Origin: Anniella stebbinsi
Lineage: Eukaryota; Chordata; Lepidosauria; Squamata; Anniellidae
DNA: 64,000 bases
NCBI GenBank assembly: GCA_029215795.1
Contig: JARDYH010000003.1
Location: 31,063,001 to 31,127,000, forward strand
Direction: 5' to 3'
Shown: positions 9,671-20,295 of the stretch, piece by piece
Layout of the letters: every line of letters begins with the position of its first letter
How positions within the stretch are numbered: the first letter of the stretch is position 1
Notes under the pieces: model-generated
Told to the model about the DNA's origin: nothing
The model's input: only the letters and a program-made list of their open reading frames with translations
Database searches by the model: none
Program-made: the position numbers and the translations under genes

Positions 9671-10304
9671 CATTGGTTTAACAAGTTAAAAGGGGTATTC
9701 ACTGTTTTCATGCTTATGTTATAAAACCTATTTTCAACAGGCCTTGTAACTTCAAGCATAACAGAGTTGGGGAAAATCCTCAATCTCTTTGCTATCAGAG
9801 GCACTGAGTAAGGGATCCCTGGAGATAATTTAGACTGACCCCAACCACAAAACACTATTCCCCCTTCTGAAGAGATCTGGACCACATACTACTAAAGACA
9901 AACAAAGTAGCAGGCCATAATAACAGTTCTCATGTGGCCATTTGCCTTATGAGGCAGGTGCTCTGTGGGCTACCAAATGGAGGGACTAACAGGCCATAAA
10001 GTTGCCTGGCTGGGTCTGCCAGAAATCCAGCCTCAACACTCCTGGAAGGTCCATGTTCTATAGCACCTGCTGTCAGATGAACCTGAGGGAATCCCACCCT
10101 CCACCCCTGGGTTTAATTTACTGGCTTCCCCTGGCTGGACCTTGCAGGAAACTATAGGGACAGACAGAGCAGAGCACACATAGAATGCTGAGACTGGTAA
10201 ATCTAAAAGCAAGTGTGTTGCTTTTCAAGAACCAAGGAAATTCAATGGGTCTTACTTTTGAGTAAATATCTAGGGATGGATATGCAGCCTGTGCAAGAAC
10301 TGAG
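9671..10304. other. no recognised gene
   Basis: This is mixed-composition DNA. Near 10238-10292 lies one copy of a short dispersed repeat ('ttcaatgggtcttact', 'gagtaaatatctaggg'), also seen at 6009, 23180, 42240, 43107 and 49225. No coding frame is recognisable. Confidence 0.4.
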
Positions 10305-10937
10305 TAGGGTGACCATGTTTTGGAAACCAAAAAAGAGGTCACCTAGTGGGGGGGGGCAGGAAAATGGCTTTCTGGGGCCACCTTAAAGTCCCCAATTGGA
10401 GCGGAGGAGGGGAAAGCATGTCATTCTCACCCCACCCCACCGCTCCAATCAGGCCCTTTTCTATAATGCCTGGGAATGACACGTTTTTCCCTTTTAAGGC
10501 CTTGATTGGAGCAGTGGGAGAGAATGACACACCTCCAGAAAGCATGTAATTCCCCACTGCCACGCTAATGGTGGCCTTAAAAGGGAAAGTGTGTAATTCC
10601 AGGTCATTATAGACTATTGCATAAAATTCCCCCTGACACTGAGGATAGAACAAAAACCAGGAGAAATCTGGGGAAATCCTGACAGTTTTTTATTATTTAT
10701 TATTGCATTTATATCCCACCTTTTTTCCACCAAGAAACCCAAGGCGGCATACATAATCCTCCTCCTCTCCATTTTATCCTCACAATAGCAACCCTGTGAG
10801 ATGGGTTGGGCTGAGAGTCTGCAACTGGCCCAAAGTCACCTAATGGGTTTTCATGGCTAAGTGGGGAGTAGAACCCAGATCTCCCAGCTCCCAGTCCAAC
10901 ACTTTAGCCACTAGGCCACACCCTAGTGGTCACCCTA
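10305..10937 (+). mobile_element. TAGGGTGACCA element carrying a CORE-SINE
   Basis: It starts TAGGGTGACCATGTTTTGG and ends GTGGTCACCCTA. Flanks gaactgag (10297-10304) and gaattgag (10938-10945) agree in 7 of 8 bases. The left part shares 'ttttggaaaccaaaaa' with the element at 1510. The right third is a reverse-oriented SINE (10690-10925). No transposase is present. Confidence 0.75.
10690..10925 (-). mobile_element. tRNA-derived CORE/MIR-like SINE
   Basis: On the minus strand it has a tRNA-like head ('gtggctaaagtgttggact', 'ggttctactccc'), then a CORE-like middle ('gggtgactttgggccagt', 'cagggttgctattgtgagg') and a tail 'gtgggatataaatgcaa' followed by (AATA) repeats. A second copy in the other orientation is at 44873-45118. 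The head is diverged from a tRNA and is not a tRNA gene. The LINE-like tail is shared with L2-type elements, which would fit retroposition by L2 machinery (inference). Confidence 0.82.
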
Positions 10938-13190
10938 GAATTGAGCCATGCCAAGTTGGAAGCAGATCGGTTCGTGCCTTGATTTTTAGTAGGGGTGTGC
11001 ACGGACCCCCCGGATCGGATCGGGACCCGGATCGGGACCTCCAATTTTGTCATGGATCGGTTCGGACAAAATCGGAGGCCCCCCGGACCGGATCGAGTCC
11101 GATCCCGATCCAAAAATCGTAAATTTTTGGATTGGCCGCCATTTTTCCCCCCACAGACTTGCATTGCAATGCAAGTCTATGAGGAAAAAATGGCGGCGGG
11201 TGGGTGAGGGGGGGCCTAACTCCCTCCCCCCCGGGGCCGTCTGCTGTGGACGGCCCCTGCAGGTAAGCCCCCTCCCCCGCGCTCCCTACCCCCCCTGGGG
11301 CCGTCCGCTTCCATCCGCAGGCACCCGCGGGCGCCCGCGGATAGAAGCGGACGGTTTCGGGGGGGGGTAAGCCCCCTTCCCCGCCACTGCTTACCTTTTA
11401 GGGCCGTTAGCTCCCGTCCGGCACCGGCGGCTACTGCCAGCCGGCTTTGCGGCTTGCTCTAGAGTAGGGCGCCAGGTGATCACCCGGCGCGCCACCCTGG
11501 AGCAGGCCGCGTAGCCCGCTGGTAGTAGCCGCCGGTGCCGGACGGGCGTCCCTAAAAGGTAAGCACTCCCTCCCCTCCGCGCGCCCCCTCCTCACCTTTC
11601 CGGGCCGTTCCCTACCGTCCGGCGCCGGCGGCTACCGCCAGCCGGCTTTGCGGCTTGCTCTAGAGCAGCACACCGGGTGATTACCCGGCACGCCACACTG
11701 GAGCAGGCCGCGGAGCCCGCTGGTAGTAGCCGCCATTGCTGGATGGGAGCGGATGGGCCGGAAAGGTAAGGGCCCCCCTCCTCCCCTCCGTGCGCCCCCT
11801 CCTCCCCTCTGCGCACCCCCTGCTTACCTTCCTGGCCCGTCCGCTCCCATCCGGCGTCAGCGGCTACTGGTTCCGCGGCCTGCTCTAGAGTAGTGCGCCG
11901 GGTGATGACATCACCCGGCGCGCCACCCTGGAGCAGGCCGCGGAGCCCGCTGGTAGTAGCCGCCGGCGCCGGACGGGAGCGGACGGGCCGGAAAGGTAAG
12001 CGCCCCCTCCTCCCCTCCGCACGCCCCCTCCTCCCCTCCGCGCGCCCCCTGCTTACCTTCCTGGCCCGTCCGCTCTCGTCCGGCGTCAGTGGCTACTGCC
12101 AGCGGGCTCCGCGGCCTGCTCTAGAGTAGTGCGCCGGGTGATGACATCACCCGGCGCACCACCCTGGAGCAGGCCGCGGAGCCCGCTGGTAGTAGCCGCC
12201 AGCGCCGGACGGGAGCGGACTGGCCGGAAAGGTAAGCGCCCCCCTCCTCCCCCCCCCGCTGTCCACTTTCATCGGCGGGCGCCCGCTGGTGCCTGCCAAT
12301 GGAAGCGGCGGTGGGCGCCTGTGGGCGCCCGCTGATCCGCCGAACCGGTTTGGAGCCTTTTCGGATCGGTTCGGACTGGATCGGCTGATCCAGCTGTTGG
12401 ATCGGAAATCGGATAATTTATCCGATTTCCCACTGGACCGGACTCGGATCGTGGATCAGGTCCGATCCAGTGCACATCCCTAATTTTTAGGATATTTTTT
12501 AAAAAATGTTTGACTTCAATTTTTTTTCTAAAATTCAAGGCATGAACCAATCTGCTTTCAACTTGGCATGGCTAAAGCCTTACTTAAGAGGTACCATGGT
12601 GCCAAGTTTCATCTCTTCATCTTTACTTTCTTTCTTTTTTTTAATGTACTGCTCAAGGCCCTAGACCCCAAAAAGGAGTATTGGGTTTGAAGTTTTAAAA
12701 ATTCCTAAAACTCAAGGCATAAACAGATCTGCTTCCAACTTGGCATGGCTCAATCCCTACTTAAGAGCTACCATGCTGTCAAGTTTCATCCCTTTATCTT
12801 TAAAAATGATGGAATTGTAAGCATTTTAGTTAATTTAAAAAATTAAATTGAAGTTTTAAACATTTCTAAAAATCAAGGGATGAACGGATCTGCTTCCAAC
12901 TTGGCATGGCTAAATCCCTACTTCAGAGCTACCATGGTGCCAAGATTCATCTCTTTATCTTTAATTTCATTTTTTAAACTTGTACTGCTCAAGGTCCTGG
13001 ACCCCAAAGAGATTTCTGTTTGAACTTTAAAAAATTCCTAAAAATCAAGGCATGAACGGATCTGCTTCATACTTGGCATAGCTATATCCCTACTTAAGAG
13101 CTACCATGATGCCAGGTTTCATCTCTTTGTCTTTAAAAATGAGGGAGATGCAAGCATTTTGGTTGATTTATTAATGTTAAAAGTGAGTTC
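10938..13190. repeat. ~170-bp tandem/inverted repeat ladder, split by hairpin-chain element 1
   Basis: Four diverged direct copies of a unit containing 'caaggcatgaacggatctgc' and 'ttggcatggctaaatcccta' begin at about 12535, 12711, 12873 and 13044. A fifth copy lies in inverted orientation at 10940-10989, left of the inserted transposon. Between copies are AT-rich segments with 'gtactgctcaagg'. Without the insertion, the inverted and first direct copies would form a hairpin. No coding capacity is seen. Confidence 0.75.
10990..12482 (+). mobile_element. hairpin-chain hAT-like element 1 (1493 bp), perfect 8-bp TSD
   Basis: The left end is TAGGGGTGTGCACGGACC and the right end GTGCACATCCCTA. The target duplication atttttag is exact at 10982-10989 and 12483-12490. 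The interior consists of successive hairpins: GGATCGG-rich subterminal repeats, a 30-bp palindrome around cttgcattgcaatgcaag (11156-11185), an 'ggccgtccgc' hairpin, then four GC-rich palindromic modules centred near 11480, 11683, 11908 and 12144. Many modules are bounded by cttacc and ggtaag. There is no transposase frame. Long open frames here reflect GC-rich composition. The hAT assignment rests on the 8-bp TSD and the TAGGG termini. Confidence 0.92.
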
Positions 13191-13308
13191 AACACATAAC
13201 ACTAGCTTTGATTTTATATTGGATGTCAAGATGGTATAACATTCTGGCTGATGCCGGCTTGGTTGTCAACTGTATAATATCCAGTCATCCATTACACAAA
13301 GCCATGAA

Positions 13309-15190
13309 ATTCATTAAACAAAAAACCTACGGTTTACAAAAACAATGTTAAGGCTCTACAGATTCCAACCAAGCACCAAAAAGCAGGGAAATTGGGAGTT
13401 AAGGCTCCCAAGCCTTAACACCACATCCTCCCTAAGGAGGCAGAAAGTGCAAGTGAAATTCTCATTCTCCCAAAACAGATAAACCATGAGGACAGGGTGG
13501 AGAATATGATATGCAGAGGTGACTGTGGGGTTGTGGAAAACTGATCACGAACAACTTAGGGCCACCTACTTCTCTTTTTTTGTTTAGAGCAGCCCTTCCC
13601 CAACCTGGTGCCCTCCAAAGGTGTTGGACTACAACTCCCATCATTGCAAGTCAGTATGTCCCATGGTCAGGAATGCTGGGACTTGTCATCTCAAACACCT
13701 GGAGGGCAGCAGGATGGGGAATGCTGTTCCATACCCTTACCAAATACAGGGTCTGCCCAATACTTTTCTCTCACACACATCTCACATATAGCAGCACTCT
13801 TGATAACAAAAGGGGCAGTATTCCTTACAGATCTAGAACCAGAGCATGTGCCAGGCATTTCCAACTTTTGGTCAATATCCTGCCTTTCAAAGAACCAATG
13901 TTTTTTTTTCTTTAAATGTATTTATAAAAAATATACTGTTCACTCCCCACAATCCCTGCACAATACATCATCTCAACAAAGCAACAGTGGAGCAGAAGAG
14001 GTTTAGTTTGGCTGTCTTGAACACCTTTCAGATGAGATTAGTTTGCAATCCTATACCTCTTGGAAGAAAGCTCTAGTGAATTCAGTGGCACTGGCTTCTG
14101 AGAAGACATGTAAAGGAGTCAACCATCTCCAGCCTGGTGGTCTCCAGATGCGTTGCACTGTAACTCCCATGTTATGTGTTATGGGGAAGACAAAAATCAA
14201 TTCATACTTAATTTTAAAATAATACTTACGCATGAAAGTATTAGGTGGTAGCTTTGTCTTTGATCTCACACTGCTGAACAAGTAAGAAAAATCCTTTATC
14301 TGATATTCAAGAAACAGACATCCTATGCCATGTGTTGAAAACTAATGTTGATGTCTGAAGGGCTATCTGGATTAGGTATTCAAGATTCATTCACTGTTGT
14401 TTCATTTGGTTTTGACAGTTTATTTAAAGTGATGCAGCTCTTTTGTAGTTCCTTGATTGATCACATATCTTAATGCTGGAAAACATCATACTTTAGTACA
14501 GATGTGGGCAGAAAATAGATCTATCCTGATGATTTGGACATCAACTCACAGCATTCCTGATAACTGCCCATGCTGATAGGGGCTTTTCCAAGTTGAATTC
14601 CAAAACATCTGGAGATCTACATTCTGCCTTCCCTTGTTCTTGAACAACATTCCCCAACCTGGTGCCTGTCAGATGTGTTGGGTTGCAACTCTCAACATAA
14701 GGAGATGCTCTAAGAAATGAGAAGTAGCTGGTCCTAAGTTGTTCATCATCATTTCCCACAACCCCACAGTCACCTCTGCAGATCAAATTGCATATCTAGA
14801 TTTTTGAGATGACAAGTCCCAGCATTCCTGACCATGGGACATACTGACTTGCAATGATGGGAGTTGTAGTCCAACACCTTTGGAGGGCAGCAGGTTGGGG
14901 AAGGGCTGCTCTAAACAAAAAAAGAGAAGTAGGTGGCCCTAAGTTGTTCGTGATCAGTTTTCCACAACCCCACAGTCACCTCTGCATATCATATTCTCCA
15001 CCCTGTCCTCATGGTTTATCTGCTTTGGGAGAATGAGAATTTCACTTGCACTTTCTGCCTCCTTAGGGAGGATGTGGTGTTAAGGCTTGTGAGCCTTAGC
15101 TCCCAATTTCCCTGCTTTTTGGTGCTTGGTTGGAATCTGTAGAGCCTTAACATTGTTTTTGTAAACCGTAGGTTTTTTGTTTAATGAATT
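13309..15190. repeat. long inverted repeat, ~388-bp arms, 1.1-kb spacer
   Basis: The left arm 13309-13696 and right arm 14804-15190 are reverse complements with only scattered differences (for example gggagttaaggctccc against gggagctaaggctcac). The arms contain 'acctacggtttac', 'ccctaaggaggcagaaagtg' and the 'acaactcccatcatt' core. The spacer holds a further diverged copy of part of the right arm (about 14680-14800, 'cctaagttgttcatcatc'). No coding sequence is recognised. I do not see a target duplication. It could be a foldback element or an inverted duplication. Confidence 0.88.
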
Positions 15191-15686
15191 AAAATATACC
15201 TACTCAAGCACTGTCAGTGGGCGAGTACGGATGACTAAGTGACCACACGAGAGATGTGGGGAAGATTGCCTGCTTCTGAAATGCCTGCTAAGTGCGGCAA
15301 TACAGATTGACTGTGGGTGGCTTGTAGTGTCTCTGCTGTTGCTCCACCCATAGTTACTTACTTATTATGTTGCTATGGAGTGAACACCTATCTTTACATG
15401 TATTGCTGTAATGTTTTCTCATTGTTCCTGCTTCTTTGTTTAGAGAAGTAGATGGTTTGATTGTCACAGTCCTGAAAGATGCTCAGAGATAAAGCCCTCA
15501 CACATCAGTGGCTATCCTGGCTTACCCTACCCCTGGTGCAAACATGCCTGCTGGTGACATCCCTCTGGCATATATGTGTGCAGCAATAATCTAGAAGATG
15601 TACATTGGGGCACATGCAGCCTCTCCAGCTACCCAGTGTGGGGCCACCACCCTCTAAAATTCAAGGGGGGGAGATTTAAAAATATA

Positions 15687-15732
<46 letters not shown>

Positions 15733-16120
15733 TTGATGTCCGGAGCTGCTACAGAGGGCCAAAAGGATTAGTGTTGATCCTTTTAGGGCTCCATAGCAGG
15801 TCTGATGCCACTTTGCTTTAATCCTTTCATTATCTCCTCACCCTGTTTTTGGCATCTGTGGGGTGTGTTTGAAGTCCATGGATAGAATCCAGGGGGCAAA
15901 ACAAGGTCTGGACCTCCCAAAGTTGCCCACCCCTGATGTATATCAATATTGACAATAGGGGTTTCTATGTATGTGGAAGAGATGTATGCATGTACTGTAG
16001 TGTTTAGAGAGGTGCTCTGTTTTACTACTGATGTTAAGAGTGAATTTTGACCTGTAAAAATATGAGGGCAAAAAAGAGTTTCACCCCCTTCCCCAAACAT
16101 AATCATCTTACAGGTGCTTA
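15191..16120. other. no recognised gene; contains (ATT)n microsatellite
   Basis: Unassigned DNA with a clean (TTA)n array at 15688-15730. The following 200 bp contains 'ggtctggacctcccaaagtt', which I do not recognise as a family. No coding frame is supported. Confidence 0.45.
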
Positions 16121-16121
16121 A

Positions 16122-16265
16122 GAACATATGAACATAAGAACAGCTACGGTGGCTCAGACCAAGGGTCCATCTTGTCCAGCACTCTGTTCACACAGTGACC
16201 AGGGACCCACAAGCAGGTGTATATATGCTTACTGCCTCTGCTTCTTCTCCCCCATCAACCGATCC
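16122..16265 (-). mobile_element. CR1-like LINE 3' end fragment
   Basis: On the minus strand it reads through 'gtgggtccctggtcactgtg', 'gagtgctggacaagatgg' and 'tctgagccacc', and ends in the octamer-like tail 'cttatgttcatatgttctt'. The same 3' region occurs at 25619-25790, 38230-38291 and 57435-57880. It is a non-coding 3' UTR. Confidence 0.7.
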
Positions 16266-16298
16266 TAGCCAATCAGGGATCATGTGGTGAGCATAACG

Positions 16299-16465
16299 TA
16301 GGGTGACCATATGAAAAGGAGGACAGGGCTCCTGTATCTTTAACTGTTGTATAGAAAAAAATTCAGCAGGGGTCATTTGTACGCATGCAGCACCTGGTGA
16401 ATTTGCCTCTTCATCACAACAGTTAAAGCTTCAGGAGCCCTGCCATCTTTTGTATCTGGCCACTA
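16299..16465 (+). mobile_element. half copy of TAGGGTGACC-type MITE
   Basis: It begins TAGGGTGACCATATG and runs through 'aaaggaggacagggctcctg' and 'gcatgcagcacctggtgaat' to 'tgtatctggccacta'. It is about 167 bp, half of the full family length, and no clear target duplication is seen. It could be a single-unit form of the inverted dimer. Confidence 0.65.
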
Positions 16466-17621
16466 TAGTATAGCTCCTGCAGCGAGGACAGACAACGTCA
16501 GTCACCTTGCCCTAATTTCTGAATGGCATTTCCCCCTGTTACGGAGGCAATAGGCCTGACACTCTCCATTTACAGTACTACACTGAATTGGTGTCAGTGC
16601 TGCAGCACAATACAGACATTTGTGGCCATTTCTGTTCCTCCCTCTCCCAGCCCCCTATGGTCAGTTAGCTGCCAGGAGAGATGAGAGAAGCATAGATAAA
16701 CAACTGTCACAGTCTGTATAATCCCCTCTAGCATTTTCTGCCTGTCCCTGGCAGAGGTTTCAGAATTCTTACATTCAGGTCACTTACGCCTGCTTACATT
16801 TCACATGGCGAGTAGAGCCTATAGCCAGGCTCCTAGAGAGGAGGCACAATTCTCTAACTTAGTGTGACCAAGTGCATATCTATCTAGCCCAGGCCAGGGT
16901 GGACATCATGCAGTCCACGGGCCACATGCTCCTCCTGCCTTTCTGGGCAGCTCCCACATCTCCTCACCTCTGCTGCTTAATCTACTGCATTGAATATCAT
17001 AGGAGACTATCATCCTGCTAAGAGTTTTCTGCAGACATCTCTTACCAACCCCCTGAAGAAGGCCTCAAAAAGACAACATAGGCCGAAACGCCTTGGGCAT
17101 GAACAATAAAGTATCTTAGCATTCTGAGAACTTGCTTCTCTTCCTTTTTTTACCCTGAGTGGATGCTCTCCTCCTTTGGGGTTTTTGCTTAATTTACTGC
17201 AGCAGCAGCAAAATATATCTCAAAGCGAAATAGGCCTTTCTCCTTTATTTTCTGCTGAACCACCAAATTTTGGCAAAAAAACACTGATGAATTTTGGCAG
17301 CGAATTTGGCGAAGGGGCACATATCCCCCCAGGGGGTGTTCACAGGGGTCAATTTGGCCCTGGACACCTAAAAGTTCCCCAAACCTGATGTAGCAGGTAA
17401 ACATAGCTCTTTTTGCTCACCCCTCATTTAGCCTGTAAACCTAGGTCTTTTTTATTATTATTTTTTTTAAAACAATTTTAACTATTCTGGTTTCCATCAA
17501 ATAATTATGGGAAATGTAGTCCAATGAGGGTGTCGATAATCCACTGTTGGAGATGGAACTGCAGTTCTCAGAGTTCCTTGGTGGGATGGCATTTCAGTTG
17601 AAGCAGTTTATGTCTATAGTC
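16466..17621. other. no recognised gene; contains a hammerhead-like motif
   Basis: This is ordinary AT/GC-mixed sequence. At 17053-17089 lies CTGAAGA, then a 5-bp stem (ggcct / aggcc), then GAAAC, resembling a hammerhead ribozyme core. It is followed by aacaataaagt. See findings. The remaining bases show no coding or repeat feature I can name. Confidence 0.35.
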
Positions 17622-18196
17622 TAGGGCTCTTTCTATACCTACAGGTGTAGAGGGAGAGAGGGAGGGAGGGAGGGAGGGGAATGATCTCAGACTTACCAGC
17701 TTCTGAGATTGTCAATCTGTGTGCAAACAAAAAGAGTGACATCCCAGAAGGAAACAGGGATGTCACGCCCACAATATTTTTAAAGAAAAAAAAAATGAAA
17801 CAGGGAGTGCAATTGCTCTCCAGCGAAAAAGGTAAGTAAAAAAAAATCCCCTCAAAATCGGGCCCCAAACCCCCTCCCTGCCATTCCAGGGGTGGAGAAA
17901 TTGCTGCCACCCCTCCCTTGATGGGCATGGGGCCATGCTGTGTGGCCCCATGTCCTTTTCTGGTGCTGCACTTACTCACGAGTAAGTGGGCACCAGGCAG
18001 GATGGCTGCCCACAACTCCCGTTGTCTTGGGACGATCCCAGGACTGCCGGAGGAATCGGGTTTTCCCAGGGTTTCTTTATCGCTGGGGAAACCCGTGCCC
18101 ATCCCCCCTGCCCCCAGGAGTCCCTGTGCGTCATTTGGATGCACAGGGAGCACCCAGGGATGGTCCCAGGAAAAAGGCCAGTGTAGAAATGGCCTA
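17622..18196 (+). mobile_element. TIR element, 'gtttctacac' family (575 bp)
   Basis: The left end tagggctctttctatac pairs with the right end gtgtagaaatggccta. The interior matches the copies at 682-1146 and 38292-39110: 'ggtgtagaggg', 'atgggcatggggcc' facing 'ggccccatg', 'ttactcacgagtaag' and 'gatgcacagggagcaccc'. It is a string of hairpins without a transposase. No clear target duplication is found. Confidence 0.75.
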
Positions 18197-19700
18197 GGTA
18201 TATCTAATCTCTCATTTGGCAAGAACTACCAGCAGTTTCCTTCTCTCTCCCATATAAGGGTGGGGGGTGAATAACTTTGAAGCAGAAAGGTGTCACACAC
18301 CTAGGTAACATATGGGGCTTTCTCTATTTTTATTGAAGAAAATATTGATTTCATTGGATTGATACCTTAAGCAATGTATGGGGTAAGGAAAGAGACAGAA
18401 ATGGATGGAAAACTCAAAAATCTTAGGAAGACAATTATAAAATGTTGCTGTGGATAGTGATGGTTTTTCCGGGCAGGAAAGCTCAGGTAAAATTCAAAAT
18501 CAAAACAGCGAAGAGGTGAGAATTACAGGAACAAATGATAGTTTAGCCTGAAAGACACAGCCTTTGACCATAGCCATCATTGTATGATTGAGTGCGACTT
18601 TCTTCACAGCCAAGTACATGGTTGCAAACGTAATATACAGAGCAGACATATCCATATTTCTGTCACAGAAATTAGTGTGTGTGTGTGTGTGGGGGGGGGA
18701 ACTTGCAGAAAGGCAATTTGTCAACAGGTTCATAAAGGAGGAGAAAAGGAAGCAGCAGATGGGGCCCAATCTTCCATTTCTCTTGCTATCTAATGGAATT
18801 GCCAATGACTTATGATCTAGTGGTACATCAGGAGTTTAGATAGGGAAAAATTATTAGGAAGCTTTGCTCTCCGACAGAAGGGAGGATTGGCATTTAATGG
18901 CACATGAAATCCACTCCATCTGGCTTGAACAAAGCTATTATTTTCTCTAAAGGGTTGTACAGGCCCAGAAAGCATTTTCCTTCCCTCCCCCCTCCTTTCC
19001 TCTGCTCATAGGAACCATGAATCTTCCTTTTAGGCAGCAGGTGTGATGCAAGCCCAGCAGGAAACAGTCTAACCCAAGCACCCGGATGAAGATATGATTC
19101 ACTGCCTCGGGATGCTTTTCATTGGGGCTTTGGAGATGGCGCCAAAGGGCCACTGGCAGGTTGCCTTCTATCATGCTTCCCCAACCTCATGTCCTCCAGA
19201 TGTTTCAGTCAACAACTCCCAGGGTTCATGATCAGTGGCCATACTGGTTGGGGCTGATGGGAGTTGAAGTCCCATTTTGGGGAAGGCTGCCTTGGAATTG
19301 AATTGCTTGGAGTCCCATCAGAGCCTGTGAGTTTAAGAAAAGCAGATTATTGTGTGTCTAATCAAGTGTGGTGCTTCTTCTGCTGATTGCAATGCTAACA
19401 GTAAGGATGGGGGATAAATCACTTTGGTCCACATTTTAATGCAACCTCCCCCCATTTGCAATTCCAAAACCAATATGTGAACAGAAATGCAGTTAGATGT
19501 CAATATTCGTGCTTTTTCCAATTTTGCAATCCAGTCAAATAAATGAGTGTACTGGTGATAATGGCATACAACAGTGCATTATATTAAGGAAAATTGCTTG
19601 CACAAAGGTAGATATTAGGAAAAACTGGGTACAATTTTTTTGGATATTAGGAGAAATGTGTACAAAAATGCATATGGATCTTTGTGTGGATTTCCCCCCT
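18197..19700. other. no recognised gene
   Basis: There is a (GT)n run followed by a G run at 18675-18700, and a foldback copy of the 'acaactccca' repeat at about 19172-19292 (left 'cttccccaacctcatgtcct', right 'tttggggaaggctgcc'). The rest is unassigned. No frame resembles a known protein. Confidence 0.4.
19172..19292. repeat. foldback copy of the 'acaactccca' repeat
   Basis: The left arm 'cttccccaacctcatg' and right arm 'ttttggggaaggctgcc' bracket 'caacaactcccagggttcat' and its partner 'gctgatgggagttgaag'. This is an imperfect 120-bp inverted repeat. Confidence 0.65.
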
Positions 19701-19707
19701 CTTTTTA

Positions 19708-20295
19708 AAATTTATTTATTTATTTGTGTGTTGCATTTCTATACTGCCCAACAGCCGAAGCTCTCTGGGCAATTCACAAAATTTAAAACCATCAAGTATA
19801 GTTCAAGATATAAAACAAATCACAATACAAAACCACAATATAAAAGCACAACCAGGATAAAACCGAGCACCAATGCAGAGATTTATACAGATTTAAAATA
19901 CAGATTTAAAACAGATTTAAAAAAAATTATGACACCCACATCTCCAGATAACCCCACCCAGTGGTTTCATGTATATACTGAACAGCATCAGGGATAAAAT
20001 AGCCCTGCGGAACCCCATGGCCCAGATGCTATGGCACAGAGCAATAATCCCCCCGGCATCACCTGCTGGAATCGGTCATCTAAGTAGGAGCAGAACCACT
20101 GCAATGTAGTGCCTCCAAATCCCAGCCTAGACAACCTACCCAGAAGGATGCCATGGTCGATGGTATTTACCACCTCTTTTTTTAATGCAAAATAATATAG
20201 AAATGGGTTGAAATGAACTTGCGGTTGGAAGCATGAGAAACCAAGGGGAACAAAAAATGGACAGAATCCCCCATCCCTAGCTAACACCAACATTC
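19708..20295 (-). mobile_element. L2-like LINE fragment, internally deleted
   Basis: On the minus strand the 3' end (19708-19800) has 'gcccagagagcttcggct' with a (TAAA)-type tail. Upstream, RT pieces can be read, such as 'TIDHGILLGRLSRLGFGGTT' and 'LQWFCSYLDDRFQQVM'. The block between the RT palm and the tail is missing or scrambled, so this is a deleted, inactive copy. Confidence 0.8.
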
